Assembly: GCA_031772625.1 (NCBI GenBank)
Contig: CM062813.1
Coordinates: 690,566,420-690,630,419 of the forward strand
Length of the DNA: 64,000 nucleotides
Reading direction: 5' to 3'
Source: Pinus tabuliformis
Taxonomy: Eukaryota > Streptophyta > Pinopsida > Pinales > Pinaceae
Shown: one piece after another, positions 22,605 to 35,427 of the stretch
Layout: the number at the start of each line of letters is the position of its first letter
How positions within the stretch are numbered: position 1 is the stretch's first letter
Notes under the pieces: generated by a model
Databases searched by the model: none
What the model saw: the letters and a program-made list of their open reading frames with translations, nothing else
What the model was told of the DNA's origin: nothing
Made by a program: the position numbers and the translations under genes

Positions 22605-25600
22605 ATGGCTCAACCCTAAGACTGGATGAGTGGTATGTGTTGGTCATGCATGCATGTCAAATGCATGTGTGTCTCTTACACTTGCATTTCATGTGCTTGA
22701 TGATTGATTTTGGTTGTAGTAGTGTTGCCATGGAAAATTTGATATTGATTTTGTGGAATGCATTTGTCATGAGTATATGATTGGTTGTATATGGTTATAT
22801 GTCGCTTACATGTTGATTATATGTCACCTACTTACATCCTTGTATGTTAGGTTACATTCTTATATATTTGATTACATATATCAGTCTTGTAGGTTGATTA
22901 GAAGGATTGATCTCTTACGCTCGACTACATGAGTTTATGCGTATATGTAGTTGGTTAGGCATTGCTTATGCATGTTGATGGTTGCATGTGGAAATGTGTA
23001 CAATGGAGTAATGGTTGTTGTCATGCATGAGGTCATAGCATGCATTGTTGATATGGCCTTGCATTGATGACTGGACCATAACTAGAGTGATGTTTATGTG
23101 TTGATAGATTTATTTGTGTATGTCTATATGTTGTTATGTTTATGTTATACATGTATCACATTGATTTGGTGATCTTGCAAACAAGGTATTCTCCCCAATC
23201 TATATTAAGGTACACTGATTTATTGTGATTTGGTTTATCTGACATATTATGCATTGCAGGAAAAAGATCAAATGGCTAGCAAGGTGGTAGACTACATAGA
23301 ATATCCCTATGCATCAGATGAGCAGTGTGGTGTGGGGCATACTTCTGATTTGGTAGATACATTGAGAAGCTTGAAGGAAGAGATAAGGAGTTGTAAGGAA
23401 GATAATGACCGGATAATACAGGGATAAGAGAAGCAAGTTGAAGTTAAGGCAACACTTCTTTAGAGTTTTTCAAACTTGCAGCCACAAGGGTCACTTTAGA
23501 TCAGCCATGGATAGGAGGATAGAACTAATGGGGCATATGGCAGTGGGTCTCCTGGCAGACACAAGTCAGCTAGATCTGACACAGTGAGAGATGGTAGGTT
23601 TTTGGACACTCCGGATAGGAGGGGCGTTGAGTACAGGTACTATTCTACTTCTGGTTCTGACGGACATCATGATCGTCATCGTTATCATCCTTATAGGAGG
23701 AATGATAGGGGATACTTTCTGGATGAATTCAACAAAGAAAAACCACCTAATTTTGATGGAGATGTGAAGAAGCCGAAAGATGCAGAGGCTTGGATACTTG
23801 GGATGAACAAATTCTTTGAGTTGCATGAGTACACAGATAACATGAAGGCTAGAATAGCTATCTTCAGCTTGAAAGGTAAAGTAGACATCTGGTGGGAATA
23901 TGTTAAGTGGGTCAGAGACATCAGGATAAATGACTTGAGTTGGCAGGAGTTCAAGAGGATTTTCAGGAAGAAATACTTGTCATAGAGGTACTACGACAAT
24001 AAGGCTAAAGAATTATATGTGCTAAAGATGGGATCAATGACAGATGAAGAATACATGACCAAGTTTTTAGAGTTATTGAGGTATGTACTATATCTTACTG
24101 ATGAGAAGGCTAAATTTCATATATTTGTCAGTGGTTTGTCATGAGCATTTAGAGATCAGATTGAGTATAATGAGCCTCAGTCGCTTGAGGAATTCATTGG
24201 GAAATTGAAGCATTGTTATGAACAATCAAAGCGTAAGAATGAACCTTAGCATGGATGGAAGGGAAAAGATAAAGATAAAGGTAAAGGTAAATGGCAGCCT
24301 AAGAAAACAAGGCCTCAGAATACAGATGGGAAATAAAATATGGCACTGTAAAAAGATTTAATGCAACTAGACAGGGACATGGGTCACAACATCAACATCA
24401 TCATAGAGGTGAGGGAACTAGTCAGTTGGAGTGTTGGACATGTGGTGAAGAACACCTAGGAGAGATTATCTACGGCATCAGGGTGGTAGGCCTAAGATAT
24501 AAAGTGCACAGGAGGCACAAACTATTGGGGATGTTGGCCAGAGTATTCCTCGTATTTATGCAGCAAAGGACAACAAGTAGGTAGAACACTAGACTTCTAT
24601 CATTGAGATGGATGGTAAGCTTTGTGATCAAGTTATTTCTAATTTGATTGACCTTGGATCTAATTATAGCTATGTTAGCCCCGACTTGGTGGATAAGTGT
24701 TGTTTGAGTAAGGAATTGCATGTAGTCTAGGTTAGTGTAGTTGGCTACAGGTACAAAGAAGCAAGTTCATCATTGGGTAAGAGCTTGCGCATTTGACTTG
24801 AATGATATGCCTACCGCAACACATCTAAATGTATTATCGTTGGGATCATACAGTATGTTGTTGGCCATGGATTGGTTGTATCTACATAGAACCAAGGTAG
24901 ACTTCTATTACAAATCCATTGAGTGTGTTGATGACAATGGGGAACCAAGAGTCTTGCAGGGTAAGAAGAAAGCCACATCAGTTAGGATGGTGACAACTAT
25001 GCAAACAAAGCGTAGCCGTAGGAAAGGGTGTATGTTATTTGTAGTGCACATTTCTAGTGATAAGGGCAAGGAGGTTGAGGATGCAGATGTGTTTAGAAGG
25101 TACCCGGTTTTGCAGCAGTTTCAAGATGTATTTCTTGAGGACATTACAGAGTTGCCACCTCACAAGGAGGTAGAATTTTCTATTGAGTTAGTGCCAACGG
25201 CAACTCCAGAATCAAAATCTCCTTATAGGACGAGCACACCTGATTTGGTTGAATTATAGCTACAAATGAAGTAAATGTTGGACAAGGGATACATTAGGCC
25301 AAGTGTATCACCTTGGGGCGCACCGATATTGTTCTTGAAGAAGAAAGATGGTACTCTCATACTATGCATTGACTACAGGTAGTTGAACAAAGTGACTATC
25401 AAGAACATGTACCCTTTCCTAAGGATTGATGACTTGTTCTATCAGTTGAAGGGAGCAGCAGTGTTCTCGAAGATTGAATTAGATCCAGATACCATCAGCT
25501 ATGCATCAAATAGGAGGACATTTACAAGACTGTGTTCAGGACTAGGTATGGGAATTATGAGTTTTTTTTTGTTCCATTTGGCTTAACCAATGCTCTTGCT

Positions 25601-27960
25601 ACATTCATGTGCTTGATGAATAGTGTGTTGCATCCATATTTGGATAAGTTTGTTATTGTGTTCATTGATGATATATTGGTATATTCTAAAAATGAGGAAT
25701 AACATGCCAAGCATTTAGCAACAGTGTTGAGGTTGTTGAGAGAGCATTATTTGTATGCTAAGATCAACAAGTGTAGTTTATTTCAGAGTGAGGTACGCTA
25801 CTTGGGACATGTTGTTTCCAAGGAGGGAATTGCAGTAGATCCAGAGAACATAAGAGCCATCATGGAGTGGGCAGCTCCTAAGAGTGTGGTTGAGGTAAGA
25901 TATTTCATGGGTTTGGAAGGCTATTATAGGAGGTTCATTAAGAAATTCTTGCAGATTACTTATCATATCACATCATTGCAAAGGAAAGGTAAGAAGTTTG
26001 AATGGACAGAGGAGTGTGAGGCTAGCTTTGAGTAGCTCAAGAAGTTGTTGACACATGCACCAGTGCTACAGATTGAAAATCCGGACAAAGAGTTTGTGGT
26101 ATGCACAGATGCATGCAAGAGAGGATTTGGTGGAGTCCTTATGCAGGATGGACAAGTGGTATTCTATGAGTCCCAGAAACTAAACGAGCACGAGTAAAAC
26201 TACCCAACACATGATCTTGAGTTGGCAGGGATTATACATGCATTGAAGATGTGGAGACACTATCTTCTTAGTAGGAGGTTTTTACTTATGAGTGATCATA
26301 TTAGGTTGAAGTATTTGTTCAACCAGCCGAATCTGAATGCCAAGCAGGCTAGATGGTTGGCAACGATCAACAAGTTTGATTTCGAGATTAGGTACATCAA
26401 AGGTAAAGAGAACAAGGTGGCATATGCTCTCAACAAACGGGTACAAGTAAATCACTTGGAAACTATGAGCTCCTATGGGACAAACTTACAGGATAGGATC
26501 TTGTAGGTAGGTTAGCAGGGTGTTAGGTATATGGAGATTGTGCACATGTTGCAATAGGGTGTTGGTACAGGTACATGTGGCAGTATAGGTACAAGTGCAA
26601 GTTCACAGGGCATGGATTATTATCTTACAACAGATGGATTGGTCAGATTCTAAGACAAGATATATGTACCGGATAACAGTGAGCTCAAGAAGTTGATCTT
26701 GAGGGAGTTTCATGCAAAACCTTATTCAGGTCATCTAGGTTATCAGAAGACATTGAATGCAGTGAAGAAATTTTATTATTGGACGAATTTGAAGAGAGAT
26801 GTAGTAGAGTTTGTGGTGAGGTGTTTCGACTGTCAGTGAGTGAAAGCAGAGTGTAAACATCTAGGTGGACTGATACAGCCAATCATGATTCCGAAGTGGA
26901 AATGGGAGGTTATTTCCATGGATTTCATCGCAAGGTTTCTGAAGACAGTGAAACAACATGATTCCATCATGGTCGACAAGTTGACAAAGGTTGCACATTT
27001 CATTCCAGTGAAGTCTAAATTCTCAGCTAGTGATGTGGCATAGGTATACATAAGATATGTGATTAGATTTCATGGTGTTCCAAAGAAGATCGTGTCGGAT
27101 AGGGATGCGAAGTTCACTTCCAAGTTTTGGAAGGAGTTATTTGCAGGTTTGGGCACAAATTTGGCCTTAAGCACAACTTATCATCCACAGACAGATGGAA
27201 CAGACAGAGAGGGTCAGTAGGATATTGGAGGACATGTTGAGGATGTATGTGATGCATTAGCAGCGGAAGTGGGAAGAGTATATCCCTTTGGTAGATTTCA
27301 CATACAACAACAGTTATCAGGAGTCATTGAGAATGAGTCCTTTTGAGGCACTGTATGGGTGAAATTGTAACACTCCTATCAGTTGGAGTGACCTAGTTAG
27401 CAATATATTGATTGGACCAGATATGTTGGCAGACATGGAACATGAAATGCAAGTGATAAGGAAGAATATAAAGGCAACACAAGATAGGTAGAAGAGTTAT
27501 GCAGATAGGAATAGGTTGTTCAAGGATTTCCAGGTTGGGAAACAGGTGTATATGCACATCAAACCGAAGAAGAGCTCCTTGTGGATTGGATCATGTGCCA
27601 AGCTGGCACCATGGTTTTGTGGACTCTTCAATATCATTGAGCGGATTGGGCCAGTAGCCTATCGACTTGCACTGCCTCCGACAGTGAAATTCCAAGATGT
27701 TTTCTATGTATCTTTGCTTAAGAAGTATGTTAAGGATGTTGATCATGTGATTGACTGGTCTGTATTGCAGGTGGAACCAGATGGAGAATCATAGCCAAAG
27801 CCTCAATGTATATTGCAGAAAAAACTGCTCATTCTTAGGAATCGAGCAATTGAGCAACTTAAAGTGCAATGGAAGCACTTTGGGCCCGATGAAGCTACAT
27901 GGGAGATGGTGGATCAGATGCAAGCTATGTATCCTTCCTTGTTCTCCTATTGAGGCATAG
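22605..27960 (+). mobile_element. element A internal region with gag-pol fossil
   Basis: The first 600 bp are a leader rich in ATG and GTATATG words. Recognisable landmarks follow. A Retrotrans_gag stretch has PPNFDGDVKKPKDAEAWILG near 23745-23805. The protease word DLGSNYSYV lies near 24654. The reverse-transcriptase words are KKKDGT (near 25342) and [10 protein letters not shown] (near 25663). RNase H is near 26100, and an integrase zinc region lies near 26700-26840. The chromodomain words are KVQWKHFGPDEATWE near 27860-27905. The region is broken in many places. Confidence 0.85.
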
Positions 27961-27967
27961 CAACTTT

Positions 27968-28060
27968 GATATGGTGTTTTGGTATATGCTTTGATATGGT
28001 GCTTTGGTATATGTTTTGATATGATCTTCTGGTATGTGTTTTGGTATATATTTTGGTGAT
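27968..28060 (+). repeat. 25-bp tandem repeat
   Basis: The unit GATATGGTGCTTTGGTATATG plus a few T residues occurs about three and a half times, between the chromodomain and the hairpin modules. Confidence 0.75.
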
Positions 28061-28087
28061 ATTTCTATATGTACATATGTATATGGA

Positions 28088-28371
28088 TGTAAATACTGCC
28101 ATGAGCTATGTTATAAAGCTCCACTAAGCGGTATGGGTGTCATGTCATTATGATTATGGTGTCATGTTATTATGCTATCATGTGGTTATGTTATCATGAT
28201 GTTATGATGTCATGTGGGTTGGCACTAAGCAGGATGATATTTGCAAATACTGTAATGAGATATGTTATAAAGCTCCGTTATGCGGTATGTCGTCATGACA
28301 TTTTGTGTTGAGCAGGTGTTTCATTGTAAATACTACATCGAGTTATGTTATAAATCTCCATGAGCAGTATG
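28088..28371 (+). repeat. element A: three copies of a paired-end module before the polypurine tract
   Basis: Copies lie at 28088-28135, 28241-28289 and 28324-28371. Each runs from TGTAAATAC or a close variant through TGTTATAAAGCTCC to (G/A)GTATG. The ends can pair: ATACTGC at 28093-28099 with GCGGTAT at 28128-28134, and likewise in the second copy. The third copy pairs with one mismatch. Equivalent triplets occur in B and C. The last copy lies about 60 bp from the polypurine tract. Confidence 0.85.
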
Positions 28372-28430
28372 TCTTCTTTCAACAGATTGTTGAGGTATAT
28401 GTGTGATTGAACACCGAGGAAGGTGTCCCC

Positions 28431-28440
28431 CAAGGGGGAG
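28431..28440 (+). other. element A polypurine tract
   Basis: CAAGGGGGAG lies six bases before the 3' LTR, preceded by CCCCC. The same CCCCCAAGGGGGAG word is found before C's 3' LTR start. Confidence 0.8.
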
Positions 28441-28445
28441 CATTT

Positions 28446-30491
28446 TATAACAACCCTAGTGAAAATTCCATGTAATAAAAGTTAAAAATAATAACCACGA
28501 TCGATGAGACACTTATTCCAAGCTAAATGTTGGGCAAGACATCCTAGGGGGTGTTCATTTGGTTATTTAAGGCTAAGGAAATTGGAAAAGGAAATGGCTA
28601 AGGCTTTGGAAAGGAAAAATGGCATTTTGGCACAATTATTTATGAAAATAATGGAAATTAGGAGAAAAATGAGGTGAAAGGTCATAGGTTCCATGTGAGG
28701 AGGAAAATGAAGAAAATAATGGAAACTGAAGAAAATAGAGGTCTCATTCATAAAAAGGCTTTTGAGGATCAGTTGGTAACCTTTTGTCAGTTTAGTGTTA
28801 GATCCCTCTCCTTATTCTCTCTCTCTCTCTCATACTCTTGGACACTCAGGGTTTTCTTGGAGCACTTTGGCATTAGAGCGAGAAAGGCAAAGAAGGCAAG
28901 ACAAAGCAAAGATCAAGCAGGGAAAGACAGGATCAAGCAACTACAAAAAGCTTCATTGCAGGTATCGACTTGCATGTGTATTTTCCTTGTTAGTTTTGGC
29001 ATGCATGGGATTACATGTGGTTATTTTCTATCATGGGATGGGTTTTTCTAGGTTTGATAGTGTTCTTCAACCTAGCCTTGCCATTTCCTAATAGCCTTGA
29101 TGAGATGAGTTCTCATATTCAGTTAATGTGGGATGGCCAGATTGGATTTGAAACTGAGTGGGGTGGATCTCCAAACTGACAAACACATGGCCTAGTGGTC
29201 CCTGAACTAGAATGTGGATCAAGGTAAAGCCACTGGCCTAGTAACCCCTAAACCAAACTGTGGGTTGTGGTAAATCCAGATTGTGTGCCTTAGTGGGCAT
29301 AGGAATCCTTGCCGATGAAGGGAGGGATATGCAGTAAAGCCAAGAGGTGGATTTTTCTCTTCATTGGGCCTAGTAGTCTCGGGATGGGATGTATGATAAA
29401 GCTTGGAGAGTATGTCTTGGTGTAGGGCCTAGTGATCCCTGAATCAGACTGTGGATTGCGGTAAATCCTGAGAGACTAGGAGGCACTCAAATTAATCATG
29501 GTGTAGGTGAAGGACTCTGGTGGAATCCATGCTTGTTGGTGTTTTTGGTCTGTTCTATGAGTCCCACATTCATGCTTGGAATATGGCACGAGGGTGATTG
29601 GCTAAAGTGAGACTTGGCTCAGCGAATCTATGGTCGGGTGCAATGTGGTAGTCCCATATTTGGTTGGTTTATTGAATTCATTAATGAGAAGTTTATTCTT
29701 GATTTTCATGTGTAAATGTACTGATGTATATGTGGATTTCATGGCTGATATGTTTATGATATTTTTGTCCCTATTATGTTGGTTATATGTATGTTTTATG
29801 ACAACAACTATGTATGGCTCTCAACATATTTTTAAGTGTAAATGAATGGATAATGTGTTTATGACCTAATAGATGATAATGCAACAAATGACATGAGGGA
29901 ACAATGGTTCATAGTGATTCTCAAATAAGTATGAGTTCCCTACACTTAATTATGTTGTTTACACTTGTAGGTTACAGGTTGATGATATGTTTGATGAAAT
30001 GCCTGTCATGGCTAGTAGGGGTATGGTTAAGGTCTTATTTAGCTTATTGCTTTTGCATCATTGTTCCCCTATACTTTTACTGATTTTAAGCTATCACTCC
30101 ATTATCGACAGTGACCTGGGCTCTGGACTTGAAAAAGTGGCTTAAATCTTGGGGTCGTTGGCATAGAACTGGCAATTTTAGTCTTTGGTAGCTGGCAGGC
30201 AAGCCTGTGAGAGCGACTTTGGGTTTCTAGATGCTCTCTTTCCCATAGCATGGGAATGATTGAGGCCTAAGATGTCCAGAACATCAGTGGGACCCAGGGA
30301 CAAGCTATCTAAGTGTCTGACATGTTTCCTGAGGATTCTGAAGTTGATGTTGGATGATTGTGTGTGATATTTCCATTGATTCCACTTCCTTAAGGTCACA
30401 CAGGAGGTCAAATGCAATCATAGTATCCTCTCATCTCATGTTTACCCTGGTTGGCTAGTTACTTGGGTAGATGTGGGAGGAGTGTGTTATA
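28446..30491 (+). repeat. element A 3' LTR
   Basis: This is a second copy of the LTR, about 2.05 kb, aligned along its length with 20578-22589. Confidence 0.9.
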
Positions 30492-32307
30492 GTAAACATG
30501 AGAGAAAGAGTTACTATGATATGACCTGACATCCAAGCTTCAGTTATGGAAGTGGGGCCAACAACTAACAACTTACAGACATCCTTTAAGGCTTGCAGGA
30601 CACTTAGGGGCTAAGGAACCTACCCAAGTGGCCAAACCCTGAGTTGAATTGTTTTTTCACTAACCTAGGCCCACAATCACATGCATGACAAGGCAAGGGT
30701 AAGGTTATAGTGCTCCAACCACACGCACAAGCCTCCTTCGCTTTAATTATGGCCAAAAATATTTATTTCAGAGGTGTGGTCCCAAGATCTGAGCCACCTT
30801 TCCAAGCCAACCTCCAGACCACTGCCCAAAACTGTCTGTAACTTCTCAGAATGATAAATGATACAATGACAATGCTATTCATACAAAACTTGAACCAAAA
30901 ATTGACCTAACCAGGCCAACCCATGGCAATCATTTCATCAATCATATGGTGAACATGTAAGTTGTAGGTCATGAATGCATATCTGATCATATGAGTCTGA
31001 AAATTATATGAGGATCACCAAGAAGGTCTAATTCCCTCTCATACTAGTTGCAATAACACTTGTTAGCCCATGAATTCATTAACCATCAAATACTTATCAA
31101 ATCATGAACGAGTCATAACTAGATCACATTACCAATCCATGCTTATAACGAACATATAAATAGATTATTAACCATGACTAGAACAATCCTCAAATCACCA
31201 TAATAGTAAGTACAAGTGCTTATAAATTACAATAGGAAAATAACTCTTATTAACTGGTGCAAAATCCAACCAAATTTGGGACTTCCACATACCTTCTGAC
31301 CATAGATTTGGCTGAACCAAATATTTATTTCAACCAATCACCCCCATGCCATATTCCAAGCATGAATGTGGGATCTCAAGACATGAAAAACCAAGGATTC
31401 TTGAAGATTAAACCACCTCCACCCTTAGGCTACCACGATCTCGCCAAAACTGATCAAGAGATCACAAAGCCCAAAACAAGCTTGGATGCCTTAAAGTTTC
31501 TTCACCATTACCTTGAGGAGTTTTTCTGTCTCCACCCATCTGTCGAGGTCTTCTCGGAGATTAAACCACCTCCACCCCCAACCCTTGGGAATTTTCTTAA
31601 GACCACCTCACCTGGTTCCAAAACCTTTTGGCAATCCAAAGCTCAACCAAGGAATAAATCCCATAACATCATGGTAATCAAGGAAATAGAAAGGCAAGGC
31701 CAAAACCATTGTCGATCCAGGAAAAACCCATGTCATTGACAACAAGTGAACCAAATGAACAAATGTATGTACCATGCATTCACACATCAACTAGGAAATC
31801 ACAAATGGAGCTTATTACCTACAAAATATTCCTGTTGACGTTGTCGATCCAACCTTCTCCTTGCTTTCATTTTCTTTCCTCACTTGTCATTGCTTGTCCT
31901 TTTTCCTTCCCTTGCTTGCTTGTCCAAGTGATTTATCTCTTTTCCTTTGTTGCACCTGCTCCAAAGATGGGAAAAATCTTAGCCAAATGTCAATGGATTC
32001 TTGGATGCCTTTTTGTCATTGATGCCTCCTTTTTCTTTCATTTTCCTTCATTTTTCCTTCAATCTCCTCTCAAGAAAATATGTGACCCTTCATCTCCCTC
32101 TTCTCCTATTTTCCTTTATTTTCATAAATAAATGCCAATTAATACCTCTTTGCCTTTTCCAATGCCTTTTATAATTTCCCTAGCCATTATTAAACCGAAA
32201 GTGACACCAACTAGGATGTTTTTGCCGAACATTGGACTTGGAATACATGCCCCATGACCTTGGTCGTATATTTTTTTTACATGGAAACTTAACCCGAGGC
32301 TATTACA
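30492..32307 (-). repeat. element B 3' LTR, main piece
   Basis: Starting at GTAAACATGAGA it matches 41850 onward in B's other LTR. It ends with the LTR start word, TGTAATAGCC on the minus strand, at 32307. Shared blocks include CACAATCACATGCATGA and CACATTCATGCTTGG in reverse. Confidence 0.85.
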
Positions 32308-32321
32308 AACCCCTCCCCCTT
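32308..32321 (-). other. element B polypurine tract
   Basis: The minus strand reads AAGGGGGAGGGGTT directly before the LTR start at 32307. Confidence 0.75.
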
Positions 32322-32377
32322 AGGGGAAAATTGGTTAGCTATGACACCTATGACCAACAAACAAATACAAATAAAAC

Positions 32378-32592
32378 ATACTACCTATGGAGCTTTATAA
32401 CACATCTTGTTGTAGTATTTACAATGACCATTGTTGAAAACATGATAATCATACCATTTGCTGGAGCTTTATAACACAACTCATTACAGTATTTACAATA
32501 ACAACCACATATACTTATGAAATCTGCTTCAACCAGCAAATACACATACTGTTCATGGAGCTTTATAAATCTAGATCGATACAATATTCATA
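32378..32592 (-). repeat. element B: three copies of the paired-end module
   Basis: Copies lie at 32378-32426, 32451-32499 and 32546-32592 on the minus strand. The first pairs perfectly over seven bases (ATACTAC with GTAGTAT). The third pairs ATATTGT with ACAGTAT. Layout and distance to the polypurine tract match those in A and C. Confidence 0.85.
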
Positions 32593-33670
32593 ATAAAATA
32601 CATATATATACGTATGCACATTTGATTTAACTAGCAAATAAAAGGATACAATGACTGCATCAGCAAAAAGGGAGTTTAAAGGCTCACACTTCCACCCTCA
32701 AAGTAATACTAGGATTCACCTCCTTCCCAGGAAGTCTAGAATCCACTGCCAAAGTCAAACCTGCATCCAATGTCTAGCGCTATGATCCTCGCACTATGTG
32801 TTCTCTCAATGAACAGTTACTGACTCATTGTTCCAAGGCACACTCCCAATGTACTTTTGATTCCATCTGGAAATGCTAATGACCAAAACAAATGCATTCC
32901 CCAACCTTCCCTTATCTTCTAAATAGACCCTTAGGAAATCTAGTCACTCCCTTATGTGCAGTCACTCACTTTCCAAGTTCCCCGGCATCCCCTTCCCTGG
33001 AAATCCATCTCTTGGCAAGGTTTCCTCACACCGGAAGGTCCAAAAACCAAGGTATACCCCTGACTCAAAACCATCATAACGTTCATAGAATTCTCATGGA
33101 AATCAATGGACACTATTGGGTACCAGTGTCCCAGAATAGCCCTACCCCTGAAGTGCTTTACCAACATATTGCTACTTGTTCCAATTACTTTTTATTTTTT
33201 CTTCTAATTCTCGTAGTTAGTTTCAAAAACATAATTAGGCATTTCCCTACTTTCCTATACCAAGCACACAATTTCCATTAGACTAAAAATAAATTTAATA
33301 CATTCAAATCATACCTCATTAGTGGCCCATTAATTAGGTACACTTGCAATTCTGTTTACTTCCTGTCACAACAAGTCAAACTAGCTCTTTGATCAAATCA
33401 TCATGTATAAACATATCACATCCAATTAGCTCAAAACTCAACCATCATAAATCAAATCATAGATCACATGCATAATTAAAATTGAAATAAAATATTGATA
33501 CTTATCTTTCAAATGATTCTTTGTTTATGCCTTTGTTTTTTTTCCTTTCCGTACACACACTGAATTAGTTGTCAAACTTGGCAAGCACCCAGTGCCTTCT
33601 CATCTCTTCAATCTCGTACACACACTAGATCGGTTGCCAAACCCAACAAGCACCTACTGCCTTCTCTTCT
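32593..33670 (-). other. element B internal non-coding block shared with C
   Basis: Blocks around 32890-33240 align in reverse with C at 54110-54460, for example CACTATTGGGTACCAGTGTC against CACTATTGGATACCAGTGTC. Frames exist on both strands, but codon comparison by eye shows no excess of silent changes. I therefore treat it as non-coding. Confidence 0.6.
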
Positions 33671-33676
33671 CTTAAA

Positions 33677-33962
33677 AGCAACAACAAAATCCAGAGACTA
33701 AACCGTCTCCTCCCTCAATATTAACAACAAGGGTATCCCGTGACTAAACTGCCTCAACCCTTAGTATCAACAACAAGGGTATCCAGAGACTAAACTGCCT
33801 TAACCCTCAATATCAATAGTAAGGGAAACCAGAGACTAAACCGCCTAACCCTCAATATCAAGAACAAGGGCATCCAAAGACTAAACTGCCTCAACCCTCA
33901 ATAGCAACAACAAGGGCATCCAGAGACTAAACCGCCTCAATCCTCAATAGCAACAAAAAGGG
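33677..33962 (-). repeat. 46-bp tandem array in element B
   Basis: About six copies of a unit with CAAGGGTATCC, AGAGACTAAAC and CTCAACCCTCAATA have a period near 46 bp. I found no equivalent array in C. Confidence 0.85.
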
Positions 33963-33979
33963 TCTAGACAATCCCATAC

Positions 33980-34082
33980 CTACTTGTCCCATCACATTGT
34001 ACAACACAACATACACCTATAACAGGTGTATAACACGACACATAAACTTACACCCATTGTACAACACCACACGTACACCTAC
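33980..34082 (-). repeat. minisatellite, left remnant beside element D
   Basis: CATTGTACAACACCACAC-type units are continuous in character with the array after 36895. Element D splits the array. Confidence 0.7.
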
Positions 34083-34529
34083 TGTTATAGATCTAACCCA
34101 AAAAATATATGAAAATAGAAATAAACCCAAGAATAATAAGATCCAAATATAGAAATGCTTCACTTTATTGATATCAAAACCCTTAAGGTAGGGCAACACC
34201 ATACATTCATTCCTTAAGGAAGGAGAACACTCCACAAGCCATATGCCTGTTCATTCAATAATCCTTGACACAATTCCTTGACATCTCTCCATGTGGAGTC
34301 TCTAGCCTCTATATAGGCCTCATACATACAATACCATGGGTCATTACCATGGTTCCCTCATACCATCAAACTAATACCATGGGCCCATTACATTATTACC
34401 AACTACTTGTGGTCCCTTACATGATATGGGTTAACCACCTTATTTATTACTATGGCCCATCCCATTATTACATTATTACCTTGGGTACCTCCCTTTGTAC
34501 CCCATATTATCCCCCCTAGGTATATAACA
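34083..34529 (-). repeat. element D 3' LTR
   Basis: 447 bp, TGTTATAG to TATAACA, the same length as its partner at 36448. Confidence 0.9.
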
Positions 34530-34995
34530 TTCCACCCCCCTTAGCATGTTTCATCCCCGAAACATGGGAAGAGCACAAATAATAAGATCGACTCAAAAGT
34601 GTAGTCCACTGGTACCATGCACGTGCATCTAGCCATCCAAGAGAAAGGTGAACCCTCGATCTCGCTGGTGCCTCGCTCGCTTGAGATGGAAGTTGACTGT
34701 AGCAGCTCTTCTGTGTTGACGTGTAGTAGGTGGATCTTCGCTCCTCTCTATCTGTCATGCGGGGGTTGTTGTCCTTGTGGCTAATTGGTTGCCATATTCT
34801 TGGTTGTTGTCTTTCTGGGTGATGTGGGTGATAATATGTTGAAGTTTTAACCCACGGTGTCTTTTTCTTTAATTCACCCCTTACTGGTGCATGTTGGGGT
34901 GCTTGCTGTGGTGTCTAATCTTCCAATATTACTTCAACCACTGAGCCCTCATCTAATGTATCAGCACTTGTAACATTTTCTGCTTCAACCTCTGT

Positions 34996-35427
34996 TTATG
35001 TTTGATTTTCAATCATCACTGGCTCATCATCTGATATTTCAGTCCCTGGAACATCTTCTGCTTCAACCTCCATGTACTCTACCTGTTTATTGATGGAAAT
35101 ATCCTGTAATGTAATTTTCTTCTTTTTATACCAAATCTTCAGGAATTTCTTTTGCACATTAATATTGATAGTACCCATAGATTCCATCCAAGGATATCCC
35201 AAAACAACATCCATAATATCCATCTCTGAAGTATAAAAATCACCATGCAACACATACTTATCGATAGAAATCTTCAAATCTTTATACACTTGAACATCCT
35301 CATAATCCACCTTTGTGTTTTCAATGTGTTTTGCTGGAACTTGCAATTTTTTTGCCAAATTAACATTGATAAAATTATGCTGGCAACTAGGATTTATAGA
35401 AACAATGATCTTCTCCTTCTGAATCAA
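34996..35427 (-). mobile_element. element D retropepsin-like frame
   Basis: About 143 codons with SINPSCQHNFINVNLAKKL near the start and DVVLGYPWMESMG further on. This is the pattern of Ty3/gypsy aspartic-protease domains, in which DxG is replaced by NPS. The C-terminal part is acidic. Confidence 0.6.

Larger units (their letters stand above)
20578..30491 (+). mobile_element. element A: chromodomain Ty3/gypsy element, full structure, broken
   Basis: About 9.9 kb. The 5' LTR is 20578-22589 and the 3' LTR 28446-30491. A primer site lies at 22593 and a polypurine tract near 28431. Parts in order: gag (23230-24300), knuckle (near 24430), protease (24600-24720), reverse transcriptase (about 25140-26000), RNase H (26040-26480), integrase (26690-27380) and a C-terminal chromodomain (27760-27950). 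The chromodomain places it among the plant chromoviruses, probably Tekay- or Reina-like. The coding part is broken, with more than ten breaks. LTR divergence is about 8-9% over the first 245 bp, by eye. It lies in B's 3' LTR with a near-perfect 5-bp target duplication. Confidence 0.9.

Noticed and set aside
32892-33281. Possible antisense gene conserved between B and C (also 54126-54453)
   Set aside because: Peptides look alike (for example LMEINGHYW), but codon comparison by eye gave about 2 silent to 9 replacing changes in 32 codons. The element's own sense frame showed no clear excess of silent changes either. This is nucleotide homology, not a conserved protein.
33677-33962. CRISPR-like array
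   Set aside because: Units are contiguous tandem repeats without spacers of uniform length, in a plant retroelement.
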